Below, in pieces: positions 27,413-36,946 of a DNA stretch of 64,000 nucleotides; within the stretch, counting starts at the first letter, position 1; each line of letters begins with the position of its first letter. The stretch is from Posidoniimonas corsicana (GTDB lineage Bacteria > Planctomycetota > Planctomycetia > Pirellulales > Lacipirellulaceae): the NCBI RefSeq assembly GCF_007859765.1, contig NZ_SIHJ01000001.1, forward strand, positions 1,381,967 through 1,445,966. The letters are read 5' to 3'. The notes beneath the pieces are model-generated. The model made no database searches. It worked only from the letters and a program-made list of their open reading frames with translations, and was not told where the DNA came from. Made by a program: the position numbers and the translations under genes.

Positions 27413-29269
27413 ATGAACACAAAACAAAAAATCGCGGTCCTTGTCGCTGTCAGCTGCCTGTCCCTCCTGCTGCTCATCGGAATCGGGTGGCGTTCGCTGT
27501 CCCAGCAGGTGACCCACCTGAACGACATCGTCGACCAGCACTTCCTCGTACTGCTGGACGAGGAGATCTCGCCGCTGATCCAGGACGAGATCCTGCCGGT
27601 CATCAACGAGGACTTCGTCGAGACCATGGCCATGCAGCAAAGCATCGCGATGCTGATCGACGCCGACCGCGACGCCTACCAGTCGCTGCTGGCCGAGGTC
27701 GAGATCCGCCAGCTCGCCGGCCGCGAGGACTTCGACCAGGAGAAGTACACCGAGCTGGTCGCGGCGCACGAGGAGAACCTGTCGCAGATCCATACCCGCG
27801 TCACCAAGGCGTCCGACGGCGTATTCAGCGACGCCTCGAAGGAGAGCCTGGCGGTCTCGCTGGCGAAGTTCAACGACTGGAAGATCGCCACGCAGGAGCT
27901 GGTGCAGCTCGCGTCGGCCGGCGCCGACGCGGACGTCGAGCAGATCGAGTCGCTCAGCCAGCAGGCGATGGAGGCGTTCGACGCGTTCCGCGGCCCGCTG
28001 GACGTCGCGAAGGAGACCCTGCAGCTGGACATCGCCGACGCGGTGACCGCGATCAAGGCCAAGAAGGACCGCATCAACGAGAGCGAGCAACGGGCCGCCG
28101 AGAGCCGCGAGGCCGTGGTCGCGACCGCCGGTCAGACCCGCCTGTCCGCCTCGCAGGCCGTGACCGGCTTCCTGGCGGTGGGCGGCGCCGCGATCGCGAT
28201 CACCGCGACGCTCGGCGTGCTCATCTCCTGGTCGCTAATCAAGCCGCTGATGGCCACCATCGCGATGCTCGACGGCATCGCCCAGGCCGGCGGCGACCTG
28301 ACGCAGCGGATGGCGACCAACCGGAAGGACGAGTTCGGCACGCTCGCCAAGGCGTTCAACCGGTTCATCGAGAAGATCCAGGCCACGGTCACCCACGTGG
28401 CGGAGAACTCGAAGGTGCTGGTGGCTTCGGCCGCCGAGCTCAACGAGGCCGCCGCGCGGCTCGCCGAGGGCGCCGCCGACACGTCGCTCCGGTCGTCGAC
28501 GGTGGCGGCCTCGTCGGAGGAGACGTCGGTCTCGATGGCGCAGATCCTCCAGACCACGCAGACGATGAACAACAACTTCAAGGCCGTCTCCGAGGCCGTC
28601 GACGAGATGACGCAGAACATCTCCGGCATCGCCGGCAACACGGAGCAGTCCTCGTCGATCGCCAGCGACGCGTCCGTGGTGGCCAACGCCAGCCACGACA
28701 AGATGATGGTGCTCCGCCAGTCCGCGACCGAGATCGGCCGGGTGACGGAGGTGATCCAGGAGATCGCCGAGCAGACCAACCTGCTCGCGCTGAACGCCAC
28801 GATCGAGGCGTCCCGCGCCGGCGCCGCTGGGCGGGGCTTCGCCGTGGTGGCCGCGGAGGTCAAGGAGCTGGCTAAGCAGACCGCCGAGGCGACCGACGAC
28901 ATCCGCCGGCGGGTAGCCGGCATCCAGAAGTCCTCCGACGAAGCGGTCGACTCGATCACCCAGGTCAACGAGGTGGTCTCGAACGTACAGACCATCTCGA
29001 CCAGCATCGCCGCCGCGGTCGAGGACCAGCGCAACGTCGCGAACAAGATCTGCCAGCAGTTCCAGAGCGTCACCGAGGGGGTCCAGACGGTCACCCACTG
29101 CCTGGACGAGTCGTCCGTTGCTAGCGTCGAAGCGACCCAGAACATCATCAAGGTGGACGAAGTCGCCAAACGCACCGCCCAGGACGCCGCGCAGGCGGGC
29201 GACGTCGGCAACCGCATGACCGAGCTGGCCAACCGGCTGGAGGAAACCCTCAGCCAGTTCCGCTACTAG
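27413..29269 (+). CDS. methyl-accepting chemotaxis protein
   Basis: Transmembrane chemoreceptor. TM1 is at about residues 6-26, followed by a helical periplasmic sensor of about 220 residues, TM2 at about 245-270, a HAMP region, and the cytoplasmic signalling coiled coil whose conserved tip reads [20 protein letters not shown]. The sensor shows no PAS or Cache motif and looks like an extended four-helix bundle. No C-terminal NWETF-type pentapeptide for CheR/CheB tethering is present. No che genes lie nearby, so this is an orphan receptor. ATG 27413 follows a stop-rich leader; a strong terminator follows the gene. Confidence 0.93.
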   Translation: MNTKQKIAVLVAVSCLSLLLLIGIGWRSLSQQVTHLNDIVDQHFLVLLDEEISPLIQDEILPVINEDFVETMAMQQSIAMLIDADRDAYQSLLAEVEIRQLAGREDFDQEKYTELVAAHEENLSQIHTRVTKASDGVFSDASKESLAVSLAKFNDWKIATQELVQLASAGADADVEQIESLSQQAMEAFDAFRGPLDVAKETLQLDIADAVTAIKAKKDRINESEQRAAESREAVVATAGQTRLSASQAVTGFLAVGGAAIAITATLGVLISWSLIKPLMATIAMLDGIAQAGGDLTQRMATNRKDEFGTLAKAFNRFIEKIQATVTHVAENSKVLVASAAELNEAAARLAEGAADTSLRSSTVAASSEETSVSMAQILQTTQTMNNNFKAVSEAVDEMTQNISGIAGNTEQSSSIASDASVVANASHDKMMVLRQSATEIGRVTEVIQEIAEQTNLLALNATIEASRAGAAGRGFAVVAAEVKELAKQTAEATDDIRRRVAGIQKSSDEAVDSITQVNEVVSNVQTISTSIAAAVEDQRNVANKICQQFQSVTEGVQTVTHCLDESSVASVEATQNIIKVDEVAKRTAQDAAQAGDVGNRMTELANRLEETLSQFRY

Positions 29270-29301
29270 CCCGCTGCCCCAGCGGGCACCGCGTGCTCAA
29301 G

Positions 29302-29335
29302 GGCCGCCACGGTTTCGACCGTGGCGGCCTTTTTT
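29302..29335 (+). terminator. intrinsic terminator after the chemoreceptor gene
   Basis: The 11-bp stem GGCCGCCACGG/CCGTGGCGGCC (29302-29312 with 29319-29329), loop TTTCGA, is followed by six T. It lies 32 nt after the stop codon. Confidence 0.93.
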
Positions 29336-29487
29336 CGTTCATTGGCCCCTCCCGGCGACTTCCAATCGAGCAGCGGCCGCAACGGACGGCCCAGGCCCTG
29401 TCCGCCAGCCGGCACAACCGGCAAGGTCGCACGGGCGCCCGAGGGGGGATCGCCGAAAGCTCCATCCGGGTGGTGGTTTTCCACGTC

Positions 29488-29505
29488 CGTAGTTCCCGAA
29501 CTACG
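29488..29505. promoter_or_regulatory. operator-like palindrome upstream of the porin gene
   Basis: CGTAGTTC-CC-GAACTACG is a perfect inverted repeat of 8-bp arms, 71 nt before the porin start codon. It could bind a dimeric repressor or form a small hairpin in the leader. No T tract follows, so it is not a terminator. Confidence 0.5.
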
Positions 29506-29576
29506 TTCACAACCGGGCTCGGCCTTCCACAGCCTCTCGTCGCAGCCATCCCTACCAACGAACCGCTGACGGAGTC

Positions 29577-31016
29577 ATGAGAACAATACTTATCGCCGCC
29601 CTCGTGGCGACCACGTTCAGCACCAGCCACGCTGAAGACGCCGCCGGGCTGGCGCCAGCCGCCACCGCGGAGCCGTCGTACGACTCGCTGCTGGCCTCCC
29701 AGGTCGAGGCGCTCAAGACGCAGAACGATCTGCTGCGTGAGCAGATCCAGCTGCAGTCGTCCGACGGTTACGACGCCAACCAGGTGACCTTCTCCGACGG
29801 CATCTCGACCGAGTTCGTCGACGACCTCAACAGCCTGCTGGAGTGGCGTGAGTCGGTCGAGAAGGCCGAGGCCAAGGCGGCCGCCAAGGCCGCGCTCGCC
29901 CCGACGATTGGCTTCAAGGGGCGGTTCTTCTTCGACGCCTACAACTTCAGCCAGAACGCCGAGAGCGTCGCCCAGGTTGGCAACGCGGAGAACGCGGTGG
30001 CCCTGCGTTGGGCGTGGATCGAGATGGGCGGCCAGGTCATGGAGAACACCTCCTACCGCATCTGGTTCGACCTGGCGGGCCAGGTCAGCCTGCTGGACGT
30101 CTACCTCGACTTCGCCGAGCTGCCGTATGCCCAGAACGTGCGGGTCGGCCACTTCTTCGAGCCGTTCGGCATGGAGCAGCTGACGCCGAACAAGTACCTG
30201 ACCTTCATGGAGCGGGCTTCGGCGTTCAACCTCGGCCGCAACACGGGCGTGATGGCCCACTCCGACGACGACCAGGCCAACTGGACCTACGGCCTCGGCG
30301 TGTTTGTCTCGGAGCAGGGTTCCAAGCCGCCCCGGTTCCAAGACGACAACGACGCCACGGCGATCACCGGACGGCTGACCTGGCTCCCGTGGTACGACGA
30401 GGCGACCGACGGCCGCGGGGTGTTCCACCTGGGCGTCGGCGGCAGCTACCGCAATCTGGCGGACGACACCGCCGAGTTCAAGCACCGCCCCGAGTCCTAC
30501 ATGGCGCCGGTCGTGATCGACACCGGCGTGGTCGCGGCTTCGGACTACCAGCTGCTCGGCCTCGAGGCCGCCTACGCCTACGGCTCGTTCGCGGTGCAGG
30601 CGGAGTACCAGGGCGCGTCGGTCAACACGCTCGGCCCTGGCTCGCAGTACCTCGACGGCGCCTACATCCAGACCAGCTACTTCCTGACCGGCGAGAACCG
30701 CTTCTACAACCGCCGCTCCGGCTCGTTCTCCAACAAGATCGTCCCGCTGGAGAACTTCTTCCGCGTGCGGACCGGCGAGTGCAGCACCTGCACCGGCTGG
30801 GGGGCGTGGGAGCTGGCCTACCGCTACGCCTACAACGACCTCAACGACACCACCATCCAGGGCGGCCGGATGGGCGTCCACCAGCTCGGCCTCAACTGGT
30901 ACCTGTCGCCGTACACCCGGGCGATGCTCGACTTCATCCACTCCGACGCCGACACGACCGTGGCCAACGGGGGAGACCTGGACATCGTCCAGATGCGGAT
31001 GCAGTTCAACCTGTAG
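29577..31016 (+). CDS. outer-membrane porin, OprP/OprO-like
   Basis: Predicted outer-membrane beta-barrel. It has a signal peptide (about 1-19), then a short helical/coiled-coil segment (ASQVEALKTQNDLLREQIQLQ), which in related porins anchors to peptidoglycan or forms a trimer stalk. From residue 105 onward come alternating amphipathic strands (GFKGRFFFDAYNF, YRIWFDLAGQ, VRVGHFFEPFGMEQL, MRMQFNL at the C-terminus). The terminal residue is Leu rather than the classical Phe. The family is often called phosphate-selective porin, but selectivity is not predictable here. A palindrome upstream suggests control. The Cys-rich gene follows after 62 nt. Confidence 0.85.
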   Translation: MRTILIAALVATTFSTSHAEDAAGLAPAATAEPSYDSLLASQVEALKTQNDLLREQIQLQSSDGYDANQVTFSDGISTEFVDDLNSLLEWRESVEKAEAKAAAKAALAPTIGFKGRFFFDAYNFSQNAESVAQVGNAENAVALRWAWIEMGGQVMENTSYRIWFDLAGQVSLLDVYLDFAELPYAQNVRVGHFFEPFGMEQLTPNKYLTFMERASAFNLGRNTGVMAHSDDDQANWTYGLGVFVSEQGSKPPRFQDDNDATAITGRLTWLPWYDEATDGRGVFHLGVGGSYRNLADDTAEFKHRPESYMAPVVIDTGVVAASDYQLLGLEAAYAYGSFAVQAEYQGASVNTLGPGSQYLDGAYIQTSYFLTGENRFYNRRSGSFSNKIVPLENFFRVRTGECSTCTGWGAWELAYRYAYNDLNDTTIQGGRMGVHQLGLNWYLSPYTRAMLDFIHSDADTTVANGGDLDIVQMRMQFNL

Positions 31017-31078
31017 GCCCGCATTCCCCGCGTCCGCGTCGATTCCGCCCAGCCCAACGAACAATCCCGGAGCCCGCT

Positions 31079-31702
31079 ATGCGTCACCTGCTAGCCGCCG
31101 CCCTCGCCGTCGCCCTGATCGCCACGTCAACGCTGTCCGCCTCCGACCCGCCCCCCCGCGACCCCGCCGCCCGCGGGCAGGCGACGCGGCTCGACGCGAC
31201 CAAGGGTCCCGACGGCCCGCTCGAGCTGGTCGTGTTCGGCGAGCCGGGCTGCTGCTGCGAGTGTGAGCGGCGCTGCCGCTGCGGCAAGAAGACCCGCATC
31301 GTGTGCGAGATGAAGAAGATCACCAAGCACCGCTGGAAGTGCGAGTGCGAGGACGTCTGCACCCTGCTGCCGGGGAAGTTGTGCGGCCTCTTCGGCAAGG
31401 GCGGCCCGGGGGCCGGCTGCTGTGACGGGTGCGGCGACGGCGACTGCTGCGACGCCTGCACGCAGTGCGACACGCCTCCCCGCACGGGCGTCTGCCGAAC
31501 GGTGAAGCGGCTCGTCAAGGAAGCGTACGTCGTTGAGAAGCCGGTCTACAAGTGCGTGGTCGAGTACTGCTGCCCGGGCTGCAGCGACATCGTCGACGCC
31601 CGCGCCGCCGACCAACCGACAACCGCAGAGTCCGCCAAGGGCGAGCCGCGGACGCCCCGCGTGGCCCTGCTGCCGCTCAACGGCAGCGGCTACGGCGAGT
31701 AG
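31079..31702 (+). CDS. cysteine-rich exported protein of unknown function
   Basis: Small exported protein (207 residues; signal peptide about 1-21) with 23 cysteines, nearly all between residues 59 and 182. They come as CCCEC, CRC, KCEC, GCC, DCC and YCCPGC clusters. A segment CRTVKRLVKEAYVVEKPVYKC is reminiscent of a Cys-rich family recurrent in Pirellulales genomes (recognised from memory, not checked). The spacing suggests dense disulfide bonding or metal binding; no enzyme motif is visible. It follows the porin gene by 62 nt on the same strand, so an envelope role is plausible. Function unknown. Confidence 0.8.
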   Translation: MRHLLAAALAVALIATSTLSASDPPPRDPAARGQATRLDATKGPDGPLELVVFGEPGCCCECERRCRCGKKTRIVCEMKKITKHRWKCECEDVCTLLPGKLCGLFGKGGPGAGCCDGCGDGDCCDACTQCDTPPRTGVCRTVKRLVKEAYVVEKPVYKCVVEYCCPGCSDIVDARAADQPTTAESAKGEPRTPRVALLPLNGSGYGE

Positions 31703-31877
31703 ACGCTGAGTGAGCAGCGGCGGCAGATCCCTGCGCCGGCGTGCGTTTCTGGACCCCGGACCTGGTTGGGCGGCAGCCCCCAGCCGGCGACGCGGAAACC
31801 TTGCCGCGATTACCCCTGCGGCGTTATGCTAGGGGAATTATCCAGGCGGAAACTGCACCATATTCGAGACCCACGCG

Positions 31878-32105
31878 ATGCCCTTCATCGAGATGACCGG
31901 CGCCACGCTGGATCGCATCATCGCCGCTGACGAACTGCACCACGACGACCTCGCTTCCGCCGGCGTGCTGGACGGCACGATCGTCCGCATCAACCCACAG
32001 GGCGATATCGAGGTCCGGCGCCCTCAGGGCTGGGACGTGATCGGCGGACTGCTCGGCGAATTCGAGGAACGCGTCAAGGGCGAGACCGGCCTCGATTGGG
32101 CCTAG
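31878..32105 (+). CDS. small protein of unknown function (75 aa)
   Basis: A 75-residue acidic, soluble protein starting MPFIEMTGATLDRIIAADE and ending GETGLDWA. It contains a compact beta-like middle (GTIVRINPQGDIEVRRP). Codon use matches the neighbours, with G/C in most third positions, and the frame is free of conflicting better genes. I do not recognise a family with confidence. It precedes a convergent small HTH gene. Confidence 0.6.
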   Translation: MPFIEMTGATLDRIIAADELHHDDLASAGVLDGTIVRINPQGDIEVRRPQGWDVIGGLLGEFEERVKGETGLDWA

Positions 32106-32173
32106 CCAGTGGGCCTAGTCAGCCGGGGCCGGGGGCTCCCCGGCCGGCTACACGCGGCCTGACGAACTACGGA

Positions 32174-32377
32174 TCAGCTGTAGCGTGGCGTGCTGCTCAG
32201 CTCGCGCACGGCCTTGGCGGGGACGCAGATCTGCCCCCGCACCTGGACGAAAGGCAGCTGGCCCTGCTGCACCAGCCGCCGCACCTGCCGGCGTGGCAAT
32301 CCGGTCCGCCGGGCTACCGCACCAAGCGACACCGCGCCGGTAAGCTGCTGGAAGGACTCGGACGGTGATTTCTTCAT
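32174..32377 (-). CDS. small helix-turn-helix (excisionase-like) DNA-binding protein
   Basis: A 67-residue protein that is essentially one MerR/excisionase-type winged helix domain: [19 protein letters not shown] is the helix-turn-helix, and [20 protein letters not shown] supplies the wing and last helix. Start ATG at 32377 is the first methionine before the domain; the frame is open farther upstream, but that part is antisense to hisB. No phage or integrase gene is near, so a chromosomal regulator is more likely than a true Xis. Target unknown. Confidence 0.6.
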   Translation of the reverse strand: MKKSPSESFQQLTGAVSLGAVARRTGLPRRQVRRLVQQGQLPFVQVRGQICVPAKAVRELSSTPRYS

Positions 32378-32572
32378 CGGGCTCACGGTGGGGACTCCCA
32401 ATCGGGCCGGGCGGACGAGGGTCCCGATTATAACGCAAACAGCGGTGGTAACCCCAACGGCCCGGCCCCTGTCCCTGGGATAAGGGCATTCCGGTCGTCC
32501 ACGGGCGTCCGGCTTGCTACCATTCAGGGCGGCCCCAGAACCGCCCAATCTACCAACCTTTACTCTCGACGA

Positions 32573-33169
32573 ATGCCCAACCGCACCGCCAGGATCGATC
32601 GCCAGACGAGCGAGACGCAGATCACCCTCCAGCTCGACCTGGACGGCACGGGGCAATCGGACGTGGAGACCGGCGTCGGGTTCCTGGACCACATGCTGAC
32701 GCTGTTCACCAAGCACTCGGCGGCGGACCTCACCGTCAAAGCCGCTGGCGACCTCCACATCGACCAGCACCACACGGCGGAGGACGTCGGCATCTGCCTG
32801 GGCCAGGCCGTGCGGCAGGCGGCCGGCGACAAGGCCGGCATCCGCCGGTACGGCCACTTCACGCTGCCCATGGACGAGACCCTCGCCACGGTGGCGATCG
32901 ACCTCAGCGGCCGCCAGTACCTTCACTTCCAGGCCGATTTCCCCTCGGCCAAGATCGGCGAGTTCGACAGCGAGCTGGTCGAGGAATTCTGGCGGGCGTT
33001 CAGCGGCAACGCGTTATGCAACCTGCACATCCTGCTGCACCACGGCCGGAACAGCCACCACATAGCCGAAGCCATCTTCAAGGCGTCCGGGCGGGCTCTC
33101 AGGATGGCGGTCGAGTCCGATCCCCGGATGACCGGCGTGCCGAGCACCAAGGGCTCGCTAGACGGCTAG
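32573..33169 (+). CDS. hisB: imidazoleglycerol-phosphate dehydratase
   Basis: Histidine-biosynthesis enzyme dehydrating imidazole glycerol phosphate to imidazole acetol phosphate, using a two-metal active site built from His-rich motifs. The duplicated IGPD motifs are present as [17 protein letters not shown] and [13 protein letters not shown]. At 198 residues it is the monofunctional form without the histidinol-phosphatase domain. No other his gene adjoins it. Confidence 0.96.
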   Translation: MPNRTARIDRQTSETQITLQLDLDGTGQSDVETGVGFLDHMLTLFTKHSAADLTVKAAGDLHIDQHHTAEDVGICLGQAVRQAAGDKAGIRRYGHFTLPMDETLATVAIDLSGRQYLHFQADFPSAKIGEFDSELVEEFWRAFSGNALCNLHILLHHGRNSHHIAEAIFKASGRALRMAVESDPRMTGVPSTKGSLDG

Positions 33170-33393
33170 CAGGCCGGCAATTGAGGACCCAAACGCCCGG
33201 TTTAGGGCGGGTCTGCGGGCCCCGACTTCCTTGCCCAACCGGCACACCTTCTCGGTTGACGGTTGCTAAACCGCCAGGACACGTCTGGGCGCCAATGAAC
33301 GGGTAATCGTCGCAACCGCGCGCGTCGATACCGCTTACTGCCAGGGCCAATGCCGTCTGGCTGACGCAGGCGCGCCCCCGAGAGTTGCCCCAA

Positions 33394-34800
33394 ATGGATT
33401 CCCTGGCCCACCGAAGTTTGGTGCTTGCAGCCACCGCATGGTGCTGCTTGGCTGGCGCAACCATCAATGCTACGCCGCCCGACCCTGCCGTGCTGCCGCT
33501 TCCGCCAGTAGAGGAAGAGGCGCCAGCCGTAGCCTGCGAGGAGTGCGACAAGGTCGAACGGCCCTGGGTTGCGTTGGAACAAGACGCGTCCGGGGAGCCC
33601 CTGTTCGAGATCGGCGCCCAGTTCGACAAGGGCGTTTACATCCGGTCGACGGACCTCGACGAACGCCCGTACGCGATGTACATCGGCGGCCGGCTGCAGC
33701 TACGCTACACCGGCTTCGCGCGCGATCAATCGACCTGGACCGACGCGGCGGGCGTCACCCGCGACGTCCGCAACCGGAGCGAGTTTGACGCGGAGCGTCT
33801 GCGGCTGAATATCTCGGGGACCGCGGTGCTGCCCGAGCTCCGGTACTACCTGATCTTCGACGGCGACTCCGACGGCGCCTCGCAGGTCGACCAACTGGTC
33901 TACTTCTTCGCCTACGAGTGCGCCGAGGGGGTGGAGATCGCGGTTGGTCGGTGGAAGGTGGCGGCCGTGCGGCAGTGGCTGCTATCCTCCCGGTTCATGA
34001 GGATGGTCGACCGTTCGTTGGCCACGGAGTACTTCCGGCCAGCGTTCAGCGACGGGGTCTGGCTGTGGGGCGACATCGGAGACGCGTGCCACTACGAGTG
34101 GTCGCTCACCAACGGGCTACGCACATCATCCCACCCGGCGTTCGCAATCGACGACGCCCTGTCCGCGGCCTGCTCGGTCTACTTCGACCCCCTGGGCCCG
34201 TTCGGCCCGGGCGACGTCGACTACGCCTACCACTGCTCGCCGGTCGTGCGGGTCGGCGGCAGCTTCGCGTTCAGCAAGTCGCGCGATCGAGAAGACGCGG
34301 GCTTCGCCATCGGCGACGACAGTTTTCTGCGATTGAGCGACGGCACCCTGCTGAACGAGACCGGCGCCCTGGCGCCGGGCGAGCGGGTGCTGGGCGTCGA
34401 GACGATGGTCGCCTCGTTCGACGCCGGCCTGAAGTGGCGGGGGTGGAGCTTTACCGGCGAGTACTTCATCCGGTCGCTGCAGGACTTCACCGCGACCGGC
34501 CCGCTCGATGTCCAGCAGCTGTACGACTACGGCTACCACGCCGAGGTGGGCTGCTTCCTGATCCCCAAACGGCTGGACATCAACGCGCGGCTGTCCCAGG
34601 TCTCGGGGCTGTTTGGGGACGGCTTCGAGCGGTCCGGGGCAATCAATTGGTATTGGGGCAACGGCGATAACGACCGCGTCAACAAGCTGACGCTCGACGT
34701 GGCGGACATCGTCCGCTCGCCGGTGCGCAGCGGGCCCGCCGACTTCCTGCCGGGCGACGACGGCCTGCTGGTGCGGGCGCAGGTGCAGATCGGCTTCTAG
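33394..34800 (+). CDS. exported OprP-like porin
   Basis: Predicted outer-membrane barrel of about 468 residues. A signal peptide is followed by a Pro/Glu-rich linker with a CEECDK pair, then a barrel beginning YAMYIGGRLQLRYTGFARDQ with strands ELRYYLIFDGDSDG, EIAVGRWKVAAVRQWLLSS and WSFTGEYFIRSL, ending in QVQIGF with terminal Phe as outer-membrane insertion signals require. It resembles the planctomycete OprP/OprO group more than the porin at 29577 does in its ending. ATG 33394 is preferred over TTG 33385. Confidence 0.8.
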   Translation: MDSLAHRSLVLAATAWCCLAGATINATPPDPAVLPLPPVEEEAPAVACEECDKVERPWVALEQDASGEPLFEIGAQFDKGVYIRSTDLDERPYAMYIGGRLQLRYTGFARDQSTWTDAAGVTRDVRNRSEFDAERLRLNISGTAVLPELRYYLIFDGDSDGASQVDQLVYFFAYECAEGVEIAVGRWKVAAVRQWLLSSRFMRMVDRSLATEYFRPAFSDGVWLWGDIGDACHYEWSLTNGLRTSSHPAFAIDDALSAACSVYFDPLGPFGPGDVDYAYHCSPVVRVGGSFAFSKSRDREDAGFAIGDDSFLRLSDGTLLNETGALAPGERVLGVETMVASFDAGLKWRGWSFTGEYFIRSLQDFTATGPLDVQQLYDYGYHAEVGCFLIPKRLDINARLSQVSGLFGDGFERSGAINWYWGNGDNDRVNKLTLDVADIVRSPVRSGPADFLPGDDGLLVRAQVQIGF

Positions 34801-34821
34801 AGTCGCTGCGTCGTCGTCCGA

Positions 34822-35436
34822 CTACTCGCCGAACTCTTCGAGGTAGTCGGCCATCGCGGCGTTGATCACCTCCAGCGCGTGCTCCCGCCCGTAGACGTGG
34901 TCGATCCGGACCTTGGCGGCCTCTTCCGGCGTGAGCGACTTGTAGATGCTGAAGTAGTGCCGCAGGCGGTCAACCAGCACCTTCGGCAGGTCCTCCACCT
35001 CTTGCACCTCGCCCCACATCGCGTCATTGGCCAAGACGCCGATGATCTTGTCGTCGGCCTCGTCGTTGTCGAGCATCGGCAGCCCGCCCACCACCCTCGC
35101 CTTGAGGATGATCTCGGGGTTGGTGATCGGCCGCTCGCTAATGACGCAGATGTCCAACGGGTCGCCGTCGCCGGCCTTGGCGCCCGGCATCAGCCCCTTC
35201 ACCCGCTTGCCGCAGAACGTGCGTGGGATGAACCCGTACAGCGTCGGCGAGAACGCCGACGTGCGGTTCGGCCGGTCGACGCGCAGGTAGCCGGTCTGCT
35301 TGTCCAGCTCATACTTGACCCGGTCGAACGGCGTCAGCTCGATGTAAGCCTGAACCAGCTCGGGGGGGCTTGGGCCCGCCTCGAGCCCGTGCCAGGGGTG
35401 GGGACGCCAGCGGTAGAACGGCTCGGGAAACGACAT
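34822..35436 (-). CDS. ppa: inorganic pyrophosphatase (family I)
   Basis: Soluble metal-dependent enzyme hydrolysing pyrophosphate to phosphate. The family I signature DGDPLDICV carries the metal-binding Asp residues, preceded by [10 protein letters not shown] and followed by the K-containing active-site segment near [13 protein letters not shown] at the N-terminal end. Length (204) fits. It lies 63 nt after the PPi-dependent phosphofructokinase gene on the same strand, so an enzyme that destroys PPi is paired with one that uses it. Confidence 0.95.
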   Translation of the reverse strand: MSFPEPFYRWRPHPWHGLEAGPSPPELVQAYIELTPFDRVKYELDKQTGYLRVDRPNRTSAFSPTLYGFIPRTFCGKRVKGLMPGAKAGDGDPLDICVISERPITNPEIILKARVVGGLPMLDNDEADDKIIGVLANDAMWGEVQEVEDLPKVLVDRLRHYFSIYKSLTPEEAAKVRIDHVYGREHALEVINAAMADYLEEFGE

Positions 35437-35499
35437 GCGATTGCTAATGGGGCAAGGGGACCAGGATGCTCGCCTACGCAGCTGCAGCCGCTTGAGGGG

Positions 35500-36834
35500 C
35501 TACGGGGCGACGTCTTCCTCGTTGACGTAGGTCTCGAGGAACCGGGTCAGCTTGCGGAAATCGCTGTGCGGCTCGATGTAGCGGACCACGGTAACCAGGG
35601 TCTCCGGGTCGACCAGCTTCTCGAACGGAACGTAAACCAGCTGCAGCTGCCCCTCGACCGAGACCATCACACCGTCCAGGCGGTTCTCGACAAGCGCCCG
35701 GTAGGCGCCCACGCCCAACTGGCTGCCGAGCATCACGTCGAACGCGTGCGGCTCGACACAGCGGGCCTCGTAGCCTAGCTGCACGGGCTTCACGGACCGC
35801 TTGCTGCCGGTCTGCCGCTCGTACTCCGCGGCGATCAGCTCCGCGAACAGCTCGTAGAGGTTGATCGCCGAGATGTTGATGTGGCCGTGGTCGTCACGCG
35901 ACACGCCTTCGACGTACTTGTAGGGGAGCAGCTCCGCCAGGCCCTCGGCGATGACGATCACGCCGTATTTCTTGCCCTCCCGCTCGCGGGTCGTCATGGT
36001 CGCGACGATGCGGCGGACCACCTCGTCCATGTTCATGACGTCGCGGGAGTGGGTCTCGCCGTTGGAGTCGGTGTACTCCTCCTTCGAGCGGAACTTGCCG
36101 CGGATGTCCTCGACGCTGACCACCAGACTCGCCTCGCCGGCGATCGCCACGCCGTACGCCAGCCAGCCCGCGCTGCGGCCCATCGACTCAACCAGGAAGT
36201 AGTTCCGGTTGGCCTCGGCGTCGGCCAGCAGGTTGCGCACCTCGTGGGCCAGGAAGTCGACCGCCGTGAAGTAGCCGAAGGTGAAGTCGATGCCGCAGTA
36301 GTCGTTGTCGATGGTCTTGGGCAGGTGGACCACCGGGATCCGCGGCGAGCCTTCCGGGAGGCTGTCCTGGTACAGCTTGAACTTGTTGGCGGTCTTGAGC
36401 GTGTCGTCGCCGCCGATCGACACCAATGCGTCAACGCCCAGCGAGCGGAGGCCCTCGTACACGTTCTTAAGCGGCGCCACCCGCTCGGGGTCCTTCAGGT
36501 GCTCGGGACTCGAGACCAGCTTGCCGGGGTTCGCTCTGGCGGTGCCGATCATGATGCCCTGCCGGTTGCGTGTCCGGCTCAGCATCGGGTGATCGATCAT
36601 CACGTAGTCCGTGCCCTCCTCCAGCGGCTTGTCTGCCGAGAAGTTGATCAGGCTGGAGTAGCCGTGCTTGACGCCCACCACCTCGATGCCGTTCCGCAGG
36701 AACGACACCGCCGCGGCCGAGATAACCGCGTTGGCGGCCGGAGCGGGACCGCCGGCGAAGAGGATGGCGGCCTTCTTGAAGCTGTGCTCCTGGGGCGCGG
36801 GGCGGCTGAGCGTGTTCTCGATTTTCTCGGACAT
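35500..36834 (-). CDS. pfp: pyrophosphate-dependent 6-phosphofructokinase
   Basis: Reversible glycolytic phosphotransferase converting fructose 6-phosphate and PPi to fructose 1,6-bisphosphate and phosphate. PPi specificity is read from GGDDT (residues 141-145), where ATP enzymes have GGDGS, and from the Lys of PKTIDND (172-178), where ATP enzymes have Gly. The catalytic Asp is in TIDND, and substrate motif MGRSAGWLA is present. At 444 residues it is longer than the 320-residue ATP-PFK. It is downstream of accC by 112 nt and upstream of ppa by 63 nt, all on the minus strand. Confidence 0.93.
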   Translation of the reverse strand: MSEKIENTLSRPAPQEHSFKKAAILFAGGPAPAANAVISAAAVSFLRNGIEVVGVKHGYSSLINFSADKPLEEGTDYVMIDHPMLSRTRNRQGIMIGTARANPGKLVSSPEHLKDPERVAPLKNVYEGLRSLGVDALVSIGGDDTLKTANKFKLYQDSLPEGSPRIPVVHLPKTIDNDYCGIDFTFGYFTAVDFLAHEVRNLLADAEANRNYFLVESMGRSAGWLAYGVAIAGEASLVVSVEDIRGKFRSKEEYTDSNGETHSRDVMNMDEVVRRIVATMTTREREGKKYGVIVIAEGLAELLPYKYVEGVSRDDHGHINISAINLYELFAELIAAEYERQTGSKRSVKPVQLGYEARCVEPHAFDVMLGSQLGVGAYRALVENRLDGVMVSVEGQLQLVYVPFEKLVDPETLVTVVRYIEPHSDFRKLTRFLETYVNEEDVAP

Positions 36835-36946
36835 AGCAGGCGGTTGGGGTGGCTGCCGCAGCGGGCGGCAGGCGGGGGGAGGAAACGGGAGCTGGTATTC
36901 TAGCGGCGGACCAGCGGGGCGCTAATGGTCGCGGCGGGCGGCGGCC

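Larger units (their letters stand above)
29270..29576. other. 307-base gap: terminator plus porin leader
   Basis: The left part contains the chemoreceptor terminator. The right part holds an 18-bp palindrome (29488-29505) and the presumed porin promoter and leader. No gene is seen. Confidence 0.5.
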
